Origin: Acidimicrobiaceae bacterium
Lineage (GTDB): Bacteria > Actinomycetota > Acidimicrobiia > Acidimicrobiales > MedAcidi-G1
NCBI GenBank assembly: GCA_003541675.1
Contig: DPMC01000263.1
Coordinates: 1 to 5,818 of the forward strand
Length of the DNA stretch: 5,818 bases
Reading direction: 5' to 3'
Part shown: one piece after another, positions 1 through 5,818 of the stretch
Layout: every line of letters begins with the position of its first letter
Position numbering within the stretch: the stretch's first letter is position 1
Made by a program: the position numbers and the translations under genes
The notes under the pieces: generated by a model
Database searches by the model: none
The model's input: the letters and a program-made list of their open reading frames with translations, nothing else
What the model was told of the DNA's origin: nothing

Positions 1-849
1 TCCACCATGGGCGCTGACCTGTACCAGGTCGCCGTGGAGGTCGCACGGGAGCACATCTTGGCTGGCGACGTGTTCCAGGTCGTCCTGTCACAACGTTTCG
101 ACGTGGAGCTCGATGCCGAGCCCTACGATGTGTACCGGGTGCTCCGACAGGTCAATCCGAGTCCCTACATGTATTTTCTGCGTTACGAGGACCTCACCGT
201 GGTGGGGGCCTCGCCCGAGCCCATGGTTCAGTTGCTCGACGGTCGGGTCGTATCACGGCCCATTGCCGGCACCCGTCGTCGGGGCCGTAATGACGTCGAC
301 GATCGCCGGATGGCCGCCGAATTGGCCGAGGACCCCAAGGAGGTGGCCGAGCATGTGATGCTCGTCGACTTGGCCCGAAACGACGTGGGTCGGGTCGTGG
401 CGTTCGGCTCCGAAGAGGTCGAGGAGATGATGACGCTGGAGCGTTACAGCCACGTCATGCACCTCACCAGTCAGGTTGCCGGCGAGTTGGCCGAAGGCTG
501 CACCCCCATCGACGTCCTTCGGGCAACCTTGCCTGCCGGTACGGTTTCCGGTGCCCCCAAGGTGAGGGCCATGGAGATCATCGACGCCCTCGAGCCGGTC
601 AAGCGTGGCCCATATGCGGGCGTCGTTGGTTACTTCGATTTCACCGGCAACATCGACACGGCCATTGCCATTCGCACCATGTTCGTCCGTGACGGAATCG
701 CCTCAGTCCAGGCCGGAGCGGGCATCGTGGCTGACAGTGTTCCGGAGCTAGAGCACCTGGAATGCCAGAACAAGGCTCGGGCGCTGCTATCGACCATTCC
801 GGCTGCCCGCCGGATGACAGCGGCCCGTCGGACTGCTAGCAGCGATTGA
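1..849 (+). CDS. trpE: Anthranilate synthase component I, C-terminal part (5' truncated by window edge)
   Basis: TrpE is the chorismate-binding catalytic subunit of anthranilate synthase. It converts chorismate to anthranilate using ammonia delivered by the TrpG glutaminase, the first committed step of tryptophan synthesis in the cytoplasm. The frame is open from base 1, so the ATG at 7 is internal; about 282 codons are visible against roughly 500 for the family. The missing N-terminal part would carry the tryptophan feedback site, so feedback control cannot be judged. Conserved chorismate-binding blocks appear in order: GDVFQVVLSQRF (about 64-99), SPEPMV, RPIAGTRRRG (about 259-288), the ERYSHVMHL block whose first His is codon 451-453, GTVSGAPKVRAMEII (about 538-582), GNIDTAIAIRTM, and the closing QAGAGIVADSVPELEHLE segment with its acidic metal-binding residues. 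All expected residues look intact, and the TGA is at 847-849. PabB or isochorismate synthase are relatives, but the block wording and the trpCFB neighbours favour TrpE. Confidence 0.95.
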   Translation, partial: STMGADLYQVAVEVAREHILAGDVFQVVLSQRFDVELDAEPYDVYRVLRQVNPSPYMYFLRYEDLTVVGASPEPMVQLLDGRVVSRPIAGTRRRGRNDVDDRRMAAELAEDPKEVAEHVMLVDLARNDVGRVVAFGSEEVEEMMTLERYSHVMHLTSQVAGELAEGCTPIDVLRATLPAGTVSGAPKVRAMEIIDALEPVKRGPYAGVVGYFDFTGNIDTAIAIRTMFVRDGIASVQAGAGIVADSVPELEHLECQNKARALLSTIPAARRMTAARRTASSD

Positions 850-871
850 CCTTTCTTATGAAGCCACCGTT

Positions 872-1705
872 ATGACCATCGTTCGTCGGCAGCGCGACGT
901 CCTACGGGTTACCGGGCCCGATGCCCAGACATACCTCCAGGGCCAGCTCAGTCAGGACGTTGACGCTCTGGGCGTCGGCGACGCAGCGGAGACCTTCGTG
1001 TTGCAGCCCACTGGCAAGGTCGAGGCGTGGATGCGGGTTTCGAGGATGGCCGACGACGTGTTCATGTTGGATGTGGACGCTGGTTGGGGAATGGTCGTAG
1101 TGGCCCGTCTGACCCGCTTCCTGCTGCGGACCGACTGCACGGTGGAACCCGTCGACTGGGGTCTGGTCACGGTGCTAGATGCTGAGATGGGGTCGGTGGA
1201 TGCTCCGCCAGGCGGGTTGGCGTTGCCTGTGACCTGGCCCGGCCTGCAAGCCGTCGACCTGCTCGGTCCGTCGGTTGATCTGCCTAAAGGCCCCACCAAT
1301 GGTGACGGTTCGATGTGGGAGCACCGTCGGATCGCTGCCGGCATCCCGATGATGGGCGCCGAGATGGATGAGACGACCATTCCTGGTGCCACCGGAGTGG
1401 TTGACCGGTCAGCCAGCTTCACCAAGGGGTGCTACACCGGTCAGGAGTTGGTGGCACGGGTCGACAGTCGGAGTGCCGGAACCCCGACACGAATCGTGCG
1501 GGCGACCGGACAGGGTCCGTTGCCGTCGGCCGAGACGGAAATCACCCTTGATGGTGTTGTGGCCGGTCGGCTGACCAGCGTGGCCACCCGACCCGGGGCT
1601 GGACCCAACGACGGGTTTGTGGCCCTTGCTGAGGTAAAGCGGGCCATTGTGGTGCCGGTTACGGTCGACGCCAACGGCACGTCGGTCTCACTCCTCGCTG
1701 ACTGA
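872..1705 (+). CDS. ygfZ: YgfZ/GcvT-like folate-binding protein
   Basis: This 277-residue protein belongs to the YgfZ family, folate-binding relatives of the glycine-cleavage T protein. Characterised members help maintain iron-sulfur enzymes, including the tRNA-modifying enzyme MiaB, in the cytoplasm. The family signature K-G-C-Y-x-G-Q-E is complete at residues 185-192, with the conserved cysteine at residue 187, and is followed by a C-terminal beta-barrel-like part (about 205-277). The N-terminal half has the usual opening in which the query begins with a short strand, then a GPDAQTYLQGQLSQDV stretch (15-30) typical of the family. Length is normal for actinobacterial members and slightly shorter than the E. 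coli protein. The ATG at 872 follows trpE by 22 bases with no clear Shine-Dalgarno sequence; an ATG at 858 hits a stop after five codons. It probably depends on trpE transcription. Its last 18 bases overlap the end of the opposite-strand kinase. The family call is firm; the exact client proteins are unknown and no functional link to tryptophan is evident. Confidence 0.9.
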   Translation: MTIVRRQRDVLRVTGPDAQTYLQGQLSQDVDALGVGDAAETFVLQPTGKVEAWMRVSRMADDVFMLDVDAGWGMVVVARLTRFLLRTDCTVEPVDWGLVTVLDAEMGSVDAPPGGLALPVTWPGLQAVDLLGPSVDLPKGPTNGDGSMWEHRRIAAGIPMMGAEMDETTIPGATGVVDRSASFTKGCYTGQELVARVDSRSAGTPTRIVRATGQGPLPSAETEITLDGVVAGRLTSVATRPGAGPNDGFVALAEVKRAIVVPVTVDANGTSVSLLAD

Positions 1706-3118
1706 GGGGATCCGTACCAACATCTCGGTGCCGCCGTCGGGAGGTGCCACGGCTTCCACCGCGCCATCCATGGCTTCCACCAGTTCACGGACGATGGCCA
1801 AACCCAGGCCGGAACCCGACTCCCGGCCGGTCGGGTGGTGCTGGGCCACGTAGAGACGTTCGAATACGTGGGGGAGATCGTCGGCTGCGATTCCCGGACC
1901 ATCGTCGATGATCCGGACCTGAATCGACGGTCCTGTCGACTGAATCTCCACTGTCAGAGTGGTTGCCGCGTACCGCAGACCGTTTTCAATCAGATTGCCG
2001 ACTATCTGAGCCCACCGGTCGTGGTCGACCATTGCCACGACGTCGTCTCCAATCCCGGCAGCGTTTGTTGCCGAGGTTTTGACGGTGACCTGGATGCCGG
2101 ATTCAGCGGCCGCCGGGCCGAACGCCTCGACCACCTCGGCGGTCGACGCGGCAATGTCCACTGGGTGCAGGTGTAGGGCGAACTGTCGGGCATCCAGATG
2201 GGCCAACTCGAGCAGGTCACGAACGAGGCGTTCCAGACGGGCGGCCTCGGCCAGGATCACCCTGCCGGCCTGGATCGGTTCGGAGATGGTCCCGTCGACC
2301 AGAGCCTCGGCGTAGCCGCGGATGGAGGTCATTGGTGTCCGAAGATCGTGAGAGACCGAAAGCAGGAACTGGCGTTCCAGACCCCGGGATCGCTCCAGTC
2401 CCTCAGCCATGGTGTTTACCGCCGCCACCAGTTCGGAGACCTCATCTGGCCGCCGGGACTTTGAACCGGCCGGATCCGAATCCAGTCGGGTATCCAGGTG
2501 GCCGTCCGCGATTTTGTGGGCGGCTGCGGCCATCTCGATCACCGGGTGGGCCAGAGAGCGGCTAAGGCGGAGGGCTACGAGCACGGAGACGACGATGGAC
2601 ACCAACGCGCCCAGCAGCATCCACTGGTAGGTGCCGGCCAGCGGGTCTACGGATCGACGGCTGGCTACCACGACGATGGCCGGACCGGTGGCGGTGGACC
2701 GCAACGGAACCACGGCGGCCGCCCAGGCCACAGCGTCTCGGACCCCCGATGTGTGGGCCGCTTCGTCGGGCCCAGCAGCGTCCTCGGCCAATGGACGTAG
2801 GTCGTCGTAGGTGACAACGCGTGGAAGTTCGTTGAGGACGACTAGGGGACTGCCATCACGTGGGACCACGGCAAGGCCAATCTGCTCGAGGTCCATTGAC
2901 TGTCGGAGTCGTTCGCGGACACCCTGTCCGAGTCTGGGGCGGTTCAGAACCGTCATGCCATCTTCTAACGCCGCGGCCAGGGCGAGGGTCTGGCCGACCA
3001 CATGGCGCTCGGTGGTCGACGCCGAGCGGGTCGAAGCGACCACCGTGGTTCCTGCGCCGACCAGGACGAGGGCCAGGACGACCAGTCCGACCATGGTGGT
3101 GAGCAGTCGGGTCCTCAT
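1688..3118 (-). CDS. Membrane sensor histidine kinase (HAMP-HisKA-HATPase)
   Basis: This is a 476-residue inner-membrane histidine kinase, the likely partner of the adjacent response regulator. Domains in order: a first membrane segment (about 8-28), an extracytoplasmic sensor region of about 135 residues with no recognised fold, a second membrane segment (about 167-186), a HAMP linker (about 187-240), a HisKA dimerisation domain with the phospho-acceptor His257 in SVSHDLRTPM, and a HATPase domain. The ATPase has its N box at GNLIENG (374-380), G1 box at DDGPGI (405-410), F box near HVFERLY (417-423) and G2 box at GSGLGL (435-440). All catalytic boxes are intact. A GTG at 3154 would add 12 residues, but the ATG at 3118 directly precedes a clean MRTRLLTT-membrane-helix start and has a GATGGGG ribosome-site-like run about 8 bases upstream, so I chose it. 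It starts 13 bases after the regulator stop, which suggests one transcript. The stimulus is not evident from sequence. Confidence 0.93.
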   Translation of the reverse strand: MRTRLLTTMVGLVVLALVLVGAGTTVVASTRSASTTERHVVGQTLALAAALEDGMTVLNRPRLGQGVRERLRQSMDLEQIGLAVVPRDGSPLVVLNELPRVVTYDDLRPLAEDAAGPDEAAHTSGVRDAVAWAAAVVPLRSTATGPAIVVVASRRSVDPLAGTYQWMLLGALVSIVVSVLVALRLSRSLAHPVIEMAAAAHKIADGHLDTRLDSDPAGSKSRRPDEVSELVAAVNTMAEGLERSRGLERQFLLSVSHDLRTPMTSIRGYAEALVDGTISEPIQAGRVILAEAARLERLVRDLLELAHLDARQFALHLHPVDIAASTAEVVEAFGPAAAESGIQVTVKTSATNAAGIGDDVVAMVDHDRWAQIVGNLIENGLRYAATTLTVEIQSTGPSIQVRIIDDGPGIAADDLPHVFERLYVAQHHPTGRESGSGLGLAIVRELVEAMDGAVEAVAPPDGGTEMLVRIPSVSEE

Positions 3119-3131
3119 GGAGTGTGCCCCA

Positions 3132-3836
3132 TCAGTCCAGCCGGTAACCGACACCGCGGACCGTGGCTAGGGGGAGGTCGTCACCTAACTTCCGACGGAC
3201 CTGCCTCACATGAACGTCGACCGTCCGCTCGTCACCGATCCAACCGGCGCCCCATGCGCCGTCCAGAATTTGGCGCCGGGTCAGGGCTCGACCGGTGTGT
3301 TCGACGAGGAACCACAGCAGAGCGAACTCGCGGGCGGCCAGTAAAGCCACGACACCATCCACCGTGGCCTCGAGGCGTTCGCCGTCGATGCGGACACCAC
3401 CGAATTCGACCACCGGTCCGGTCGTCGTCTGGGTGTTCGCTGAGCGGCGGAGCACTGCGCGGACGCGGCCCATGAGTTCGCGGGGGCTGAACGGCTTGAC
3501 CACGTAGTCGTCGGCGCCTAACTCGAAGCCGACTATCCGGTCGACTTCATCATCGCGGGCCGTGATCATGATGATGGGAACGTCCGATGTGGCACGGATG
3601 CGTCGGCAGACCTCCAGGCCGTCGATGTCGCCCGGCAGGCCGAGGTCGAGGAGCACCAGTGCCGGCGATCGTTCGGCGAACAGGACCAACGCCCGCTCGC
3701 CGCTATCCGCCAGGTAGGGGCGATGGCCGTCTTGACGGAGGTAGAGGTCCAGCAGGTCAGCGATGTGGGGCTCGTCCTCGATGACCAGAATCACGGCACC
3801 GTCGGTACGCGTCGGGTGACCCGGGTCTCCAGTCAT
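3132..3836 (-). CDS. OmpR/PhoB-family two-component response regulator
   Basis: This is a 234-residue DNA-binding response regulator, expected to be phosphorylated by the kinase encoded just downstream. The receiver domain (about 14-127) has the acidic pair Glu20-Asp21, the phospho-acceptor Asp64 in LVLLDLGLP, the switch Thr92 and the conserved Lys114-Pro115 (VVKPF). The winged-helix effector domain (about 138-234) ends with the recognition-helix and wing pattern RTVDVHVRQVRRKLG...TVRGVGYRLD, diagnostic of the OmpR/PhoB group. The frame stays open back to 3977, but the ATG at 3836 gives the normal family length and places the first receiver strand at residue 15, whereas the upstream 47 codons look non-coding. 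The loop after Asp64 reads LPGDIDG, one residue longer than the usual LPxMDG or LPDIDG. The start codon abuts an inverted repeat, and the upstream region carries 11-base-phased direct repeats, so autoregulation is plausible. The target genes and closest named homologue (MprA-, PhoP- or TcrA-like) cannot be decided by eye. Confidence 0.94.
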   Translation of the reverse strand: MTGDPGHPTRTDGAVILVIEDEPHIADLLDLYLRQDGHRPYLADSGERALVLFAERSPALVLLDLGLPGDIDGLEVCRRIRATSDVPIIMITARDDEVDRIVGFELGADDYVVKPFSPRELMGRVRAVLRRSANTQTTTGPVVEFGGVRIDGERLEATVDGVVALLAAREFALLWFLVEHTGRALTRRQILDGAWGAGWIGDERTVDVHVRQVRRKLGDDLPLATVRGVGYRLD

Positions 3837-3860
3837 GACCCCATCGTCGCACGATGGGTC
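3837..3860 (-). repeat. Inverted repeat abutting the response-regulator start codon
   Basis: Arms CCCATCGT (3840-3847) and ACGATGGG (3851-3858) are perfect 8-base complements around a 3-base spacer. Two more outer pairs form if one G is bulged. Read as regulator mRNA, the hairpin ends at the base before the AUG and buries the only Shine-Dalgarno-like run (GAUGGGG). It could be a translation-masking hairpin or a protein-binding operator; it lacks a T-run and is not a terminator. The repeat is seen directly; its role is inference. Confidence 0.6.
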
Positions 3861-3881
3861 CACCAAACCGCATCGTGGAGA

Positions 3882-3898
3882 TGAGGGTTGTGTGAGGG
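3882..3898. promoter_or_regulatory. Tandem TGAGGG repeats with 11-base period, candidate response-regulator box
   Basis: TGAGGG occurs at 3882-3887 and again at 3893-3898, exactly 11 bases apart. Read on the - strand this is TCACACA-ACCC-TCATCTC (3895 down to 3878), a 7-4-7 arrangement like the direct-repeat boxes bound by OmpR/PhoB-family dimers such as mycobacterial PhoP (TCACAGC-N4-TCACAGC). The first half matches that box at five of seven positions, the second less well. It lies about 42 bases upstream of the regulator start on one side and centred about 52 bases before the trpC start on the other. Binding by the neighbouring regulator is inference. Confidence 0.4.
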
Positions 3899-3929
3899 AA
3901 TCGGCTCTGGGGCACCACGGGGGTGTCGG

Positions 3930-3942
3930 TAGCCTCCGGTCG
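3930..3942 (+). promoter_or_regulatory. Candidate -10 element and leaderless start for trpC
   Basis: TAGCCT at 3930-3935 fits the TANNNT -10 pattern and is followed by six bases and then the trpC GTG at 3942. This spacing would place transcription start at or next to the start codon, as in the leaderless transcripts common in actinobacteria. It would explain why no Shine-Dalgarno sequence precedes trpC. No good -35 hexamer is visible at the expected distance (around 3906-3913), which would suit an activator-dependent promoter. A six-base match alone is weak evidence. Confidence 0.4.
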
Positions 3943-4748
3943 TGGCTACCTATCTTGATCGGATTCTCGACGTTCATCGCACGGTCGCCGCCGCCGATCG
4001 CCGGCGGGTTGGTGCACTGGTCGACGCGGCGCGCGGGTTGCCCGAAGCACGGCGCTTTACTGACGCTCTGATTGAAGTCCCTGCCGGAGAGCCGGCGGTA
4101 ATCGCTGAGGTGAAGCGCCGTTCGCCCTCACGGGGAGATCTGGCCGTCGATCTAGACCCGGCGGGCACCGCCACGGAATACGTTGCCGGTGGAGCGGCTT
4201 GCCTTTCGGTTCTGACCGACGTCGACCACTTCGGAGGATCACCAGACGACCTAGCCGCTGCCCGAGGCGCCGTGGGGGTCCCGGTTCTCCGAAAGGATTT
4301 CACCGTCGACACCCGCGACATCTGCGATGCCCGTCTCATGGGGGCCGATGCGGTGCTCCTGATTGCTGCGGCGCTTGACGATGCCGAGTTGACCGACTTC
4401 CACGCCCTGGCCGTCGAAGTGGGCCTCGACGCCCTCGTGGAGATCCACGACGAGGTCGAACTGGAGCGAGCCCTGACGGTGGGTGCGCGACTCATAGGGG
4501 TCAATCAACGGGATCTGGTCACCTTTGAGGTCGACACGAACAGGGCCATCCGGATGGCTCCACTCATGCCCGACTGGGTCGTTCGGGTAGCCGAGTCGGG
4601 CATCCGGGGGCCCGCTGACGCCCGGACACTGGTGGATGCCGGCTACCACGCACTCTTGGTGGGCGAGTCGCTGGTGACCTCGGGCGACCGGACGGGTGCC
4701 GTACGAGCCCTCCGGGGAGCGCCCGAGGGACCCCAAAATGAGGGATGA
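3942..4748 (+). CDS. trpC: Indole-3-glycerol phosphate synthase
   Basis: This 268-residue cytoplasmic TIM-barrel enzyme converts carboxyphenylamino-deoxyribulose phosphate to indole-3-glycerol phosphate, the ring-closing step of tryptophan synthesis. Family blocks appear in order: IAEVKRRSPSRG (54-65) with Glu56, Lys58, Ser61 and Pro62; VPVLRKDF (113-120) with the catalytic Lys118; ALVEIHDE (164-171) with the catalytic Glu167; LIGVNQRDL (184-192) with Asn188; VAESGI (216-221) and LLVGESLV (238-245), which bind phosphate. All catalytic residues known for the family are present, and length is normal. The GTG at 3942 fits the usual MxTYLDRIL opening and is the only start giving a full N-terminus. 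No ribosome site precedes it, and a -10-like element sits six bases upstream. It is monofunctional and not fused to TrpF. The end overlaps trpF by 11 bases, so the two are probably translated from the same message. Confidence 0.96.
   Translation: MATYLDRILDVHRTVAAADRRRVGALVDAARGLPEARRFTDALIEVPAGEPAVIAEVKRRSPSRGDLAVDLDPAGTATEYVAGGAACLSVLTDVDHFGGSPDDLAAARGAVGVPVLRKDFTVDTRDICDARLMGADAVLLIAAALDDAELTDFHALAVEVGLDALVEIHDEVELERALTVGARLIGVNQRDLVTFEVDTNRAIRMAPLMPDWVVRVAESGIRGPADARTLVDAGYHALLVGESLVTSGDRTGAVRALRGAPEGPQNEG
4725..4730 (+). promoter_or_regulatory. Ribosome binding site deciding the trpF start
   Basis: GAGGGA lies seven bases before the ATG at 4738, a good Shine-Dalgarno distance, inside the 3' end of trpC. 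It favours this ATG over the in-frame GTG at 4696, which would add 14 residues of trpC-overlapping sequence, and over the GTG at 4756, whose nearest purine run is about 11 bases away. Confidence 0.6.
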
Positions 4749-5466
4749 TTCAACCGTGTTCATAAAGATCTGTGGCATCACCTGCGCTGAGGACGCGTTG
4801 CTTGCCACGGCACTGGGCGCCGATGCCCTTGGCTTCATCTTCGCCCCGTCGCGGCGTCAGGTGAGCGAACGGGTGGTGCGTGACATCGTGGGACAACTCC
4901 CGCCCGATGTGATGACAGTAGGGGTGTTTCGCAACACCGGGAAGGCCCGGGTGGTCGAGATGGTGAACCGGATCGGTCTGCGGGCCGCCCAGCTCCATGG
5001 CGATGAGTCACCTACGACCACCCGCTGGGTAGCTGATCGGGTGCCGGTGACCATCCGGGCACTGCCAGCCGGTTCGCCCGACCTGGACCGCTTCGACGAG
5101 TTCGGTGCTGACCTGCTCCTGCTGGATGCTCCGACGCCTGGTTCGGGTCAGGTGTTCGACTGGGCCATGGCCGACGGCCCGTCGGCGGCCAGGCCGATGC
5201 TGCTGGCTGGCGGTCTCACACCGGAGAATGTGGGCGAGGCCATCGAGCGAGTCGACCCTTACGGCGTCGACGTGGCGAGCGGCGTGGAAGCCGGGCCGGG
5301 GCGCAAGGATCCCCGCCTGTTGCGAGCGTTCATGATCAATGCGCGGGCGGCCCGACCGACCCGAATCGAGGGTTATCGGGGCGACATGGAGAATCGCCCG
5401 TTCGATTGGCAGCAGGACGAAGTCGAGCCTCCCGATGGAGCAGATCGAGGAATGGACCGACCATGA
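4738..5466 (+). CDS. trpF: Phosphoribosylanthranilate isomerase with a C-terminal tail
   Basis: TrpF is a small TIM-barrel enzyme that isomerises N-(5-phosphoribosyl)anthranilate by Amadori rearrangement to the substrate of TrpC. The opening IKICGIT (9-15) holds the general-base Cys12. [13 protein letters not shown] (31-43), VGVFRN (61-66), RAAQLHGDE (82-90), LLLLDAP with the general-acid Asp130, GSGQVFDW (135-142), [11 protein letters not shown] (155-165) and [16 protein letters not shown] (176-191) complete the barrel and phosphate sites. It is 242 residues long, whereas family members are usually about 200-215. The core ends near residue 203, and the remaining 35-40 residues form a hydrophilic, acidic tail rich in Arg, Asp, Glu and Pro that I do not recognise. 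The ATG at 4738 is chosen for its ribosome site. The stop overlaps the trpB start as ATGA, so translation coupling is likely. The enzyme call is firm; whether the tail has a role is unknown. Confidence 0.95.
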   Translation: MRDDSTVFIKICGITCAEDALLATALGADALGFIFAPSRRQVSERVVRDIVGQLPPDVMTVGVFRNTGKARVVEMVNRIGLRAAQLHGDESPTTTRWVADRVPVTIRALPAGSPDLDRFDEFGADLLLLDAPTPGSGQVFDWAMADGPSAARPMLLAGGLTPENVGEAIERVDPYGVDVASGVEAGPGRKDPRLLRAFMINARAARPTRIEGYRGDMENRPFDWQQDEVEPPDGADRGMDRP

Positions 5467-5818
5467 CACTGCAGGAGCCCACACCGGACGGGAGGTTCGG
5501 TGAGTTCGGTGGCCGATTCGTGCCCGAGACGCTGATTCCGGCCGTCCTCGAGCTCGAAGTGGAGTTTCGTAAGGCCTGGGCCGACCCGACCTTCCGGACT
5601 GAACTGGATGCCCTATTGGCTGACTACGCCGGTCGGCCGTCCCCAATGACCGAGTGTCACAACCTTTCCTCGGAACTGGGCTGCCGCTTGTTCCTGAAGC
5701 GGGAAGACCTGAATCACACGGGTTCCCACAAGATCAATAACGTGCTGGGTCAGGCCCTGCTGGCCAAGAGAATGGGCAAGACCCGCCTGCTGGCCGAGAC
5801 CGGGGCGGGCCAGCACGG
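5463..5818 (+). CDS. trpB: Tryptophan synthase beta chain, N-terminal part (3' truncated by window edge)
   Basis: TrpB is the pyridoxal-phosphate subunit of tryptophan synthase and joins indole with L-serine in the cytoplasmic alpha2-beta2 complex. From the ATG at 5463 (the ATGA overlap with the trpF stop) 118 full codons can be read to the edge with no stop, against about 400 for the family. The diagnostic opening [15 protein letters not shown] (10-24) is followed by [12 protein letters not shown] (58-69), [18 protein letters not shown] (76-93) with the PLP-binding Lys90 (codon 5730-5732), and ETGAGQHG (112 to the edge). This is the standard TrpB1 form rather than TrpB2. A GAGGA run at 5447-5451 is 11 bases upstream, slightly far, so translational coupling to trpF probably matters. 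trpA would be expected downstream but is outside the window. Confidence 0.97.
   Translation, partial: MTLQEPTPDGRFGEFGGRFVPETLIPAVLELEVEFRKAWADPTFRTELDALLADYAGRPSPMTECHNLSSELGCRLFLKREDLNHTGSHKINNVLGQALLAKRMGKTRLLAETGAGQH

Noticed and set aside
833..842. CTGCTAGCAG, a perfect 10-base palindrome near the end of trpE
   Set aside because: It has no loop and no T-run, lies inside coding sequence, and short palindromes of this kind are expected by chance. Not a terminator.
846..876. TTGACC (846-851) followed by a TATGAC-like hexamer, looking like a promoter for ygfZ
   Set aside because: The spacing to the second hexamer is 19 bases and that hexamer overlaps the ygfZ start codon, so transcription would begin inside the gene.
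952..1425. Long open frame antisense to ygfZ, and similar antisense frames over trpC, trpF and the kinase
   Set aside because: These are by-products of high GC and codon bias; their translations are low-complexity Ser/Thr/Arg/Pro-rich with no recognisable domain, and strong genes occupy the other strand.
1688..1740. Possible bidirectional terminator where ygfZ and the kinase converge
   Set aside because: Only weak CTCA/TGAG complementarity with no U-run on either side; the region is coding on one or both strands.
3119..3154. GTG start at 3154 for the kinase, overlapping the regulator end
   Set aside because: The ATG at 3118 gives a standard basic N-terminus right before the first membrane helix and has a better-placed ribosome-site-like run.
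3861..3941. trp attenuator or leader peptide upstream of trpC
   Set aside because: No short open frame with tandem Trp codons and no terminator/antiterminator pair fits in the available bases.
3837..3977. Longer N-terminus for the response regulator (47 extra codons)
   Set aside because: The extension overlaps the trpC start and control elements, lacks any domain character, and would make the protein much longer than its family.

Overview
This is a high-GC bacterial window (about 60-65% GC by eye) with third-position G/C codon bias, GTG as well as ATG starts, and tightly packed or overlapping genes. That composition, an OmpR-type regulator/kinase pair of actinobacterial style and a possible leaderless GTG start suggest an actinobacterium-like organism, perhaps of the Acidimicrobiia type. 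The taxonomic guess is inference from style; no marker gene is present. I see no RNA genes, insertion sequences, phage genes or CRISPR arrays, and the only intergenic stretch longer than about 25 bases is 3837-3941.

Layout: (1) 1-849, + strand, the C-terminal part of trpE (anthranilate synthase component I), cut at the left edge. (2) 872-1705, + strand, a YgfZ/GcvT-like folate-binding protein, 22 bases after trpE. (3) 1688-3118 and 3132-3836, - strand, a sensor histidine kinase and its OmpR/PhoB-family response regulator, transcribed regulator first. The kinase meets ygfZ tail to tail with an 18-base overlap. (4) 3837-3941, a 105-base divergent control region between the regulator and trpC. 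It holds an inverted repeat touching the regulator start codon, a pair of 11-base-phased TGAGGG direct repeats, and a TANNNT -10 element six bases before the trpC GTG. (5) 3942 to the right edge, + strand, trpC-trpF-trpB in overlapping reading frames, with trpB cut after about 118 codons.

How it works together: TrpE makes anthranilate from chorismate (with TrpG, not seen here). TrpF isomerises phosphoribosylanthranilate, TrpC closes the indole ring and TrpB condenses indole with serine. trpD, trpG and trpA are not in the window; trpA would be expected right after trpB. The trp genes form two same-strand blocks split by an opposite-strand two-component system. The regulator and trpC share one short control region, which raises the untested possibility that the regulator acts on trpCFB as well as on itself.

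Most of the window is ordinary core metabolism. The part most worth a second look is the 105-base divergent region and the insertion of the two-component pair into a trp locus. I found no convincing evidence of a wholly new system.
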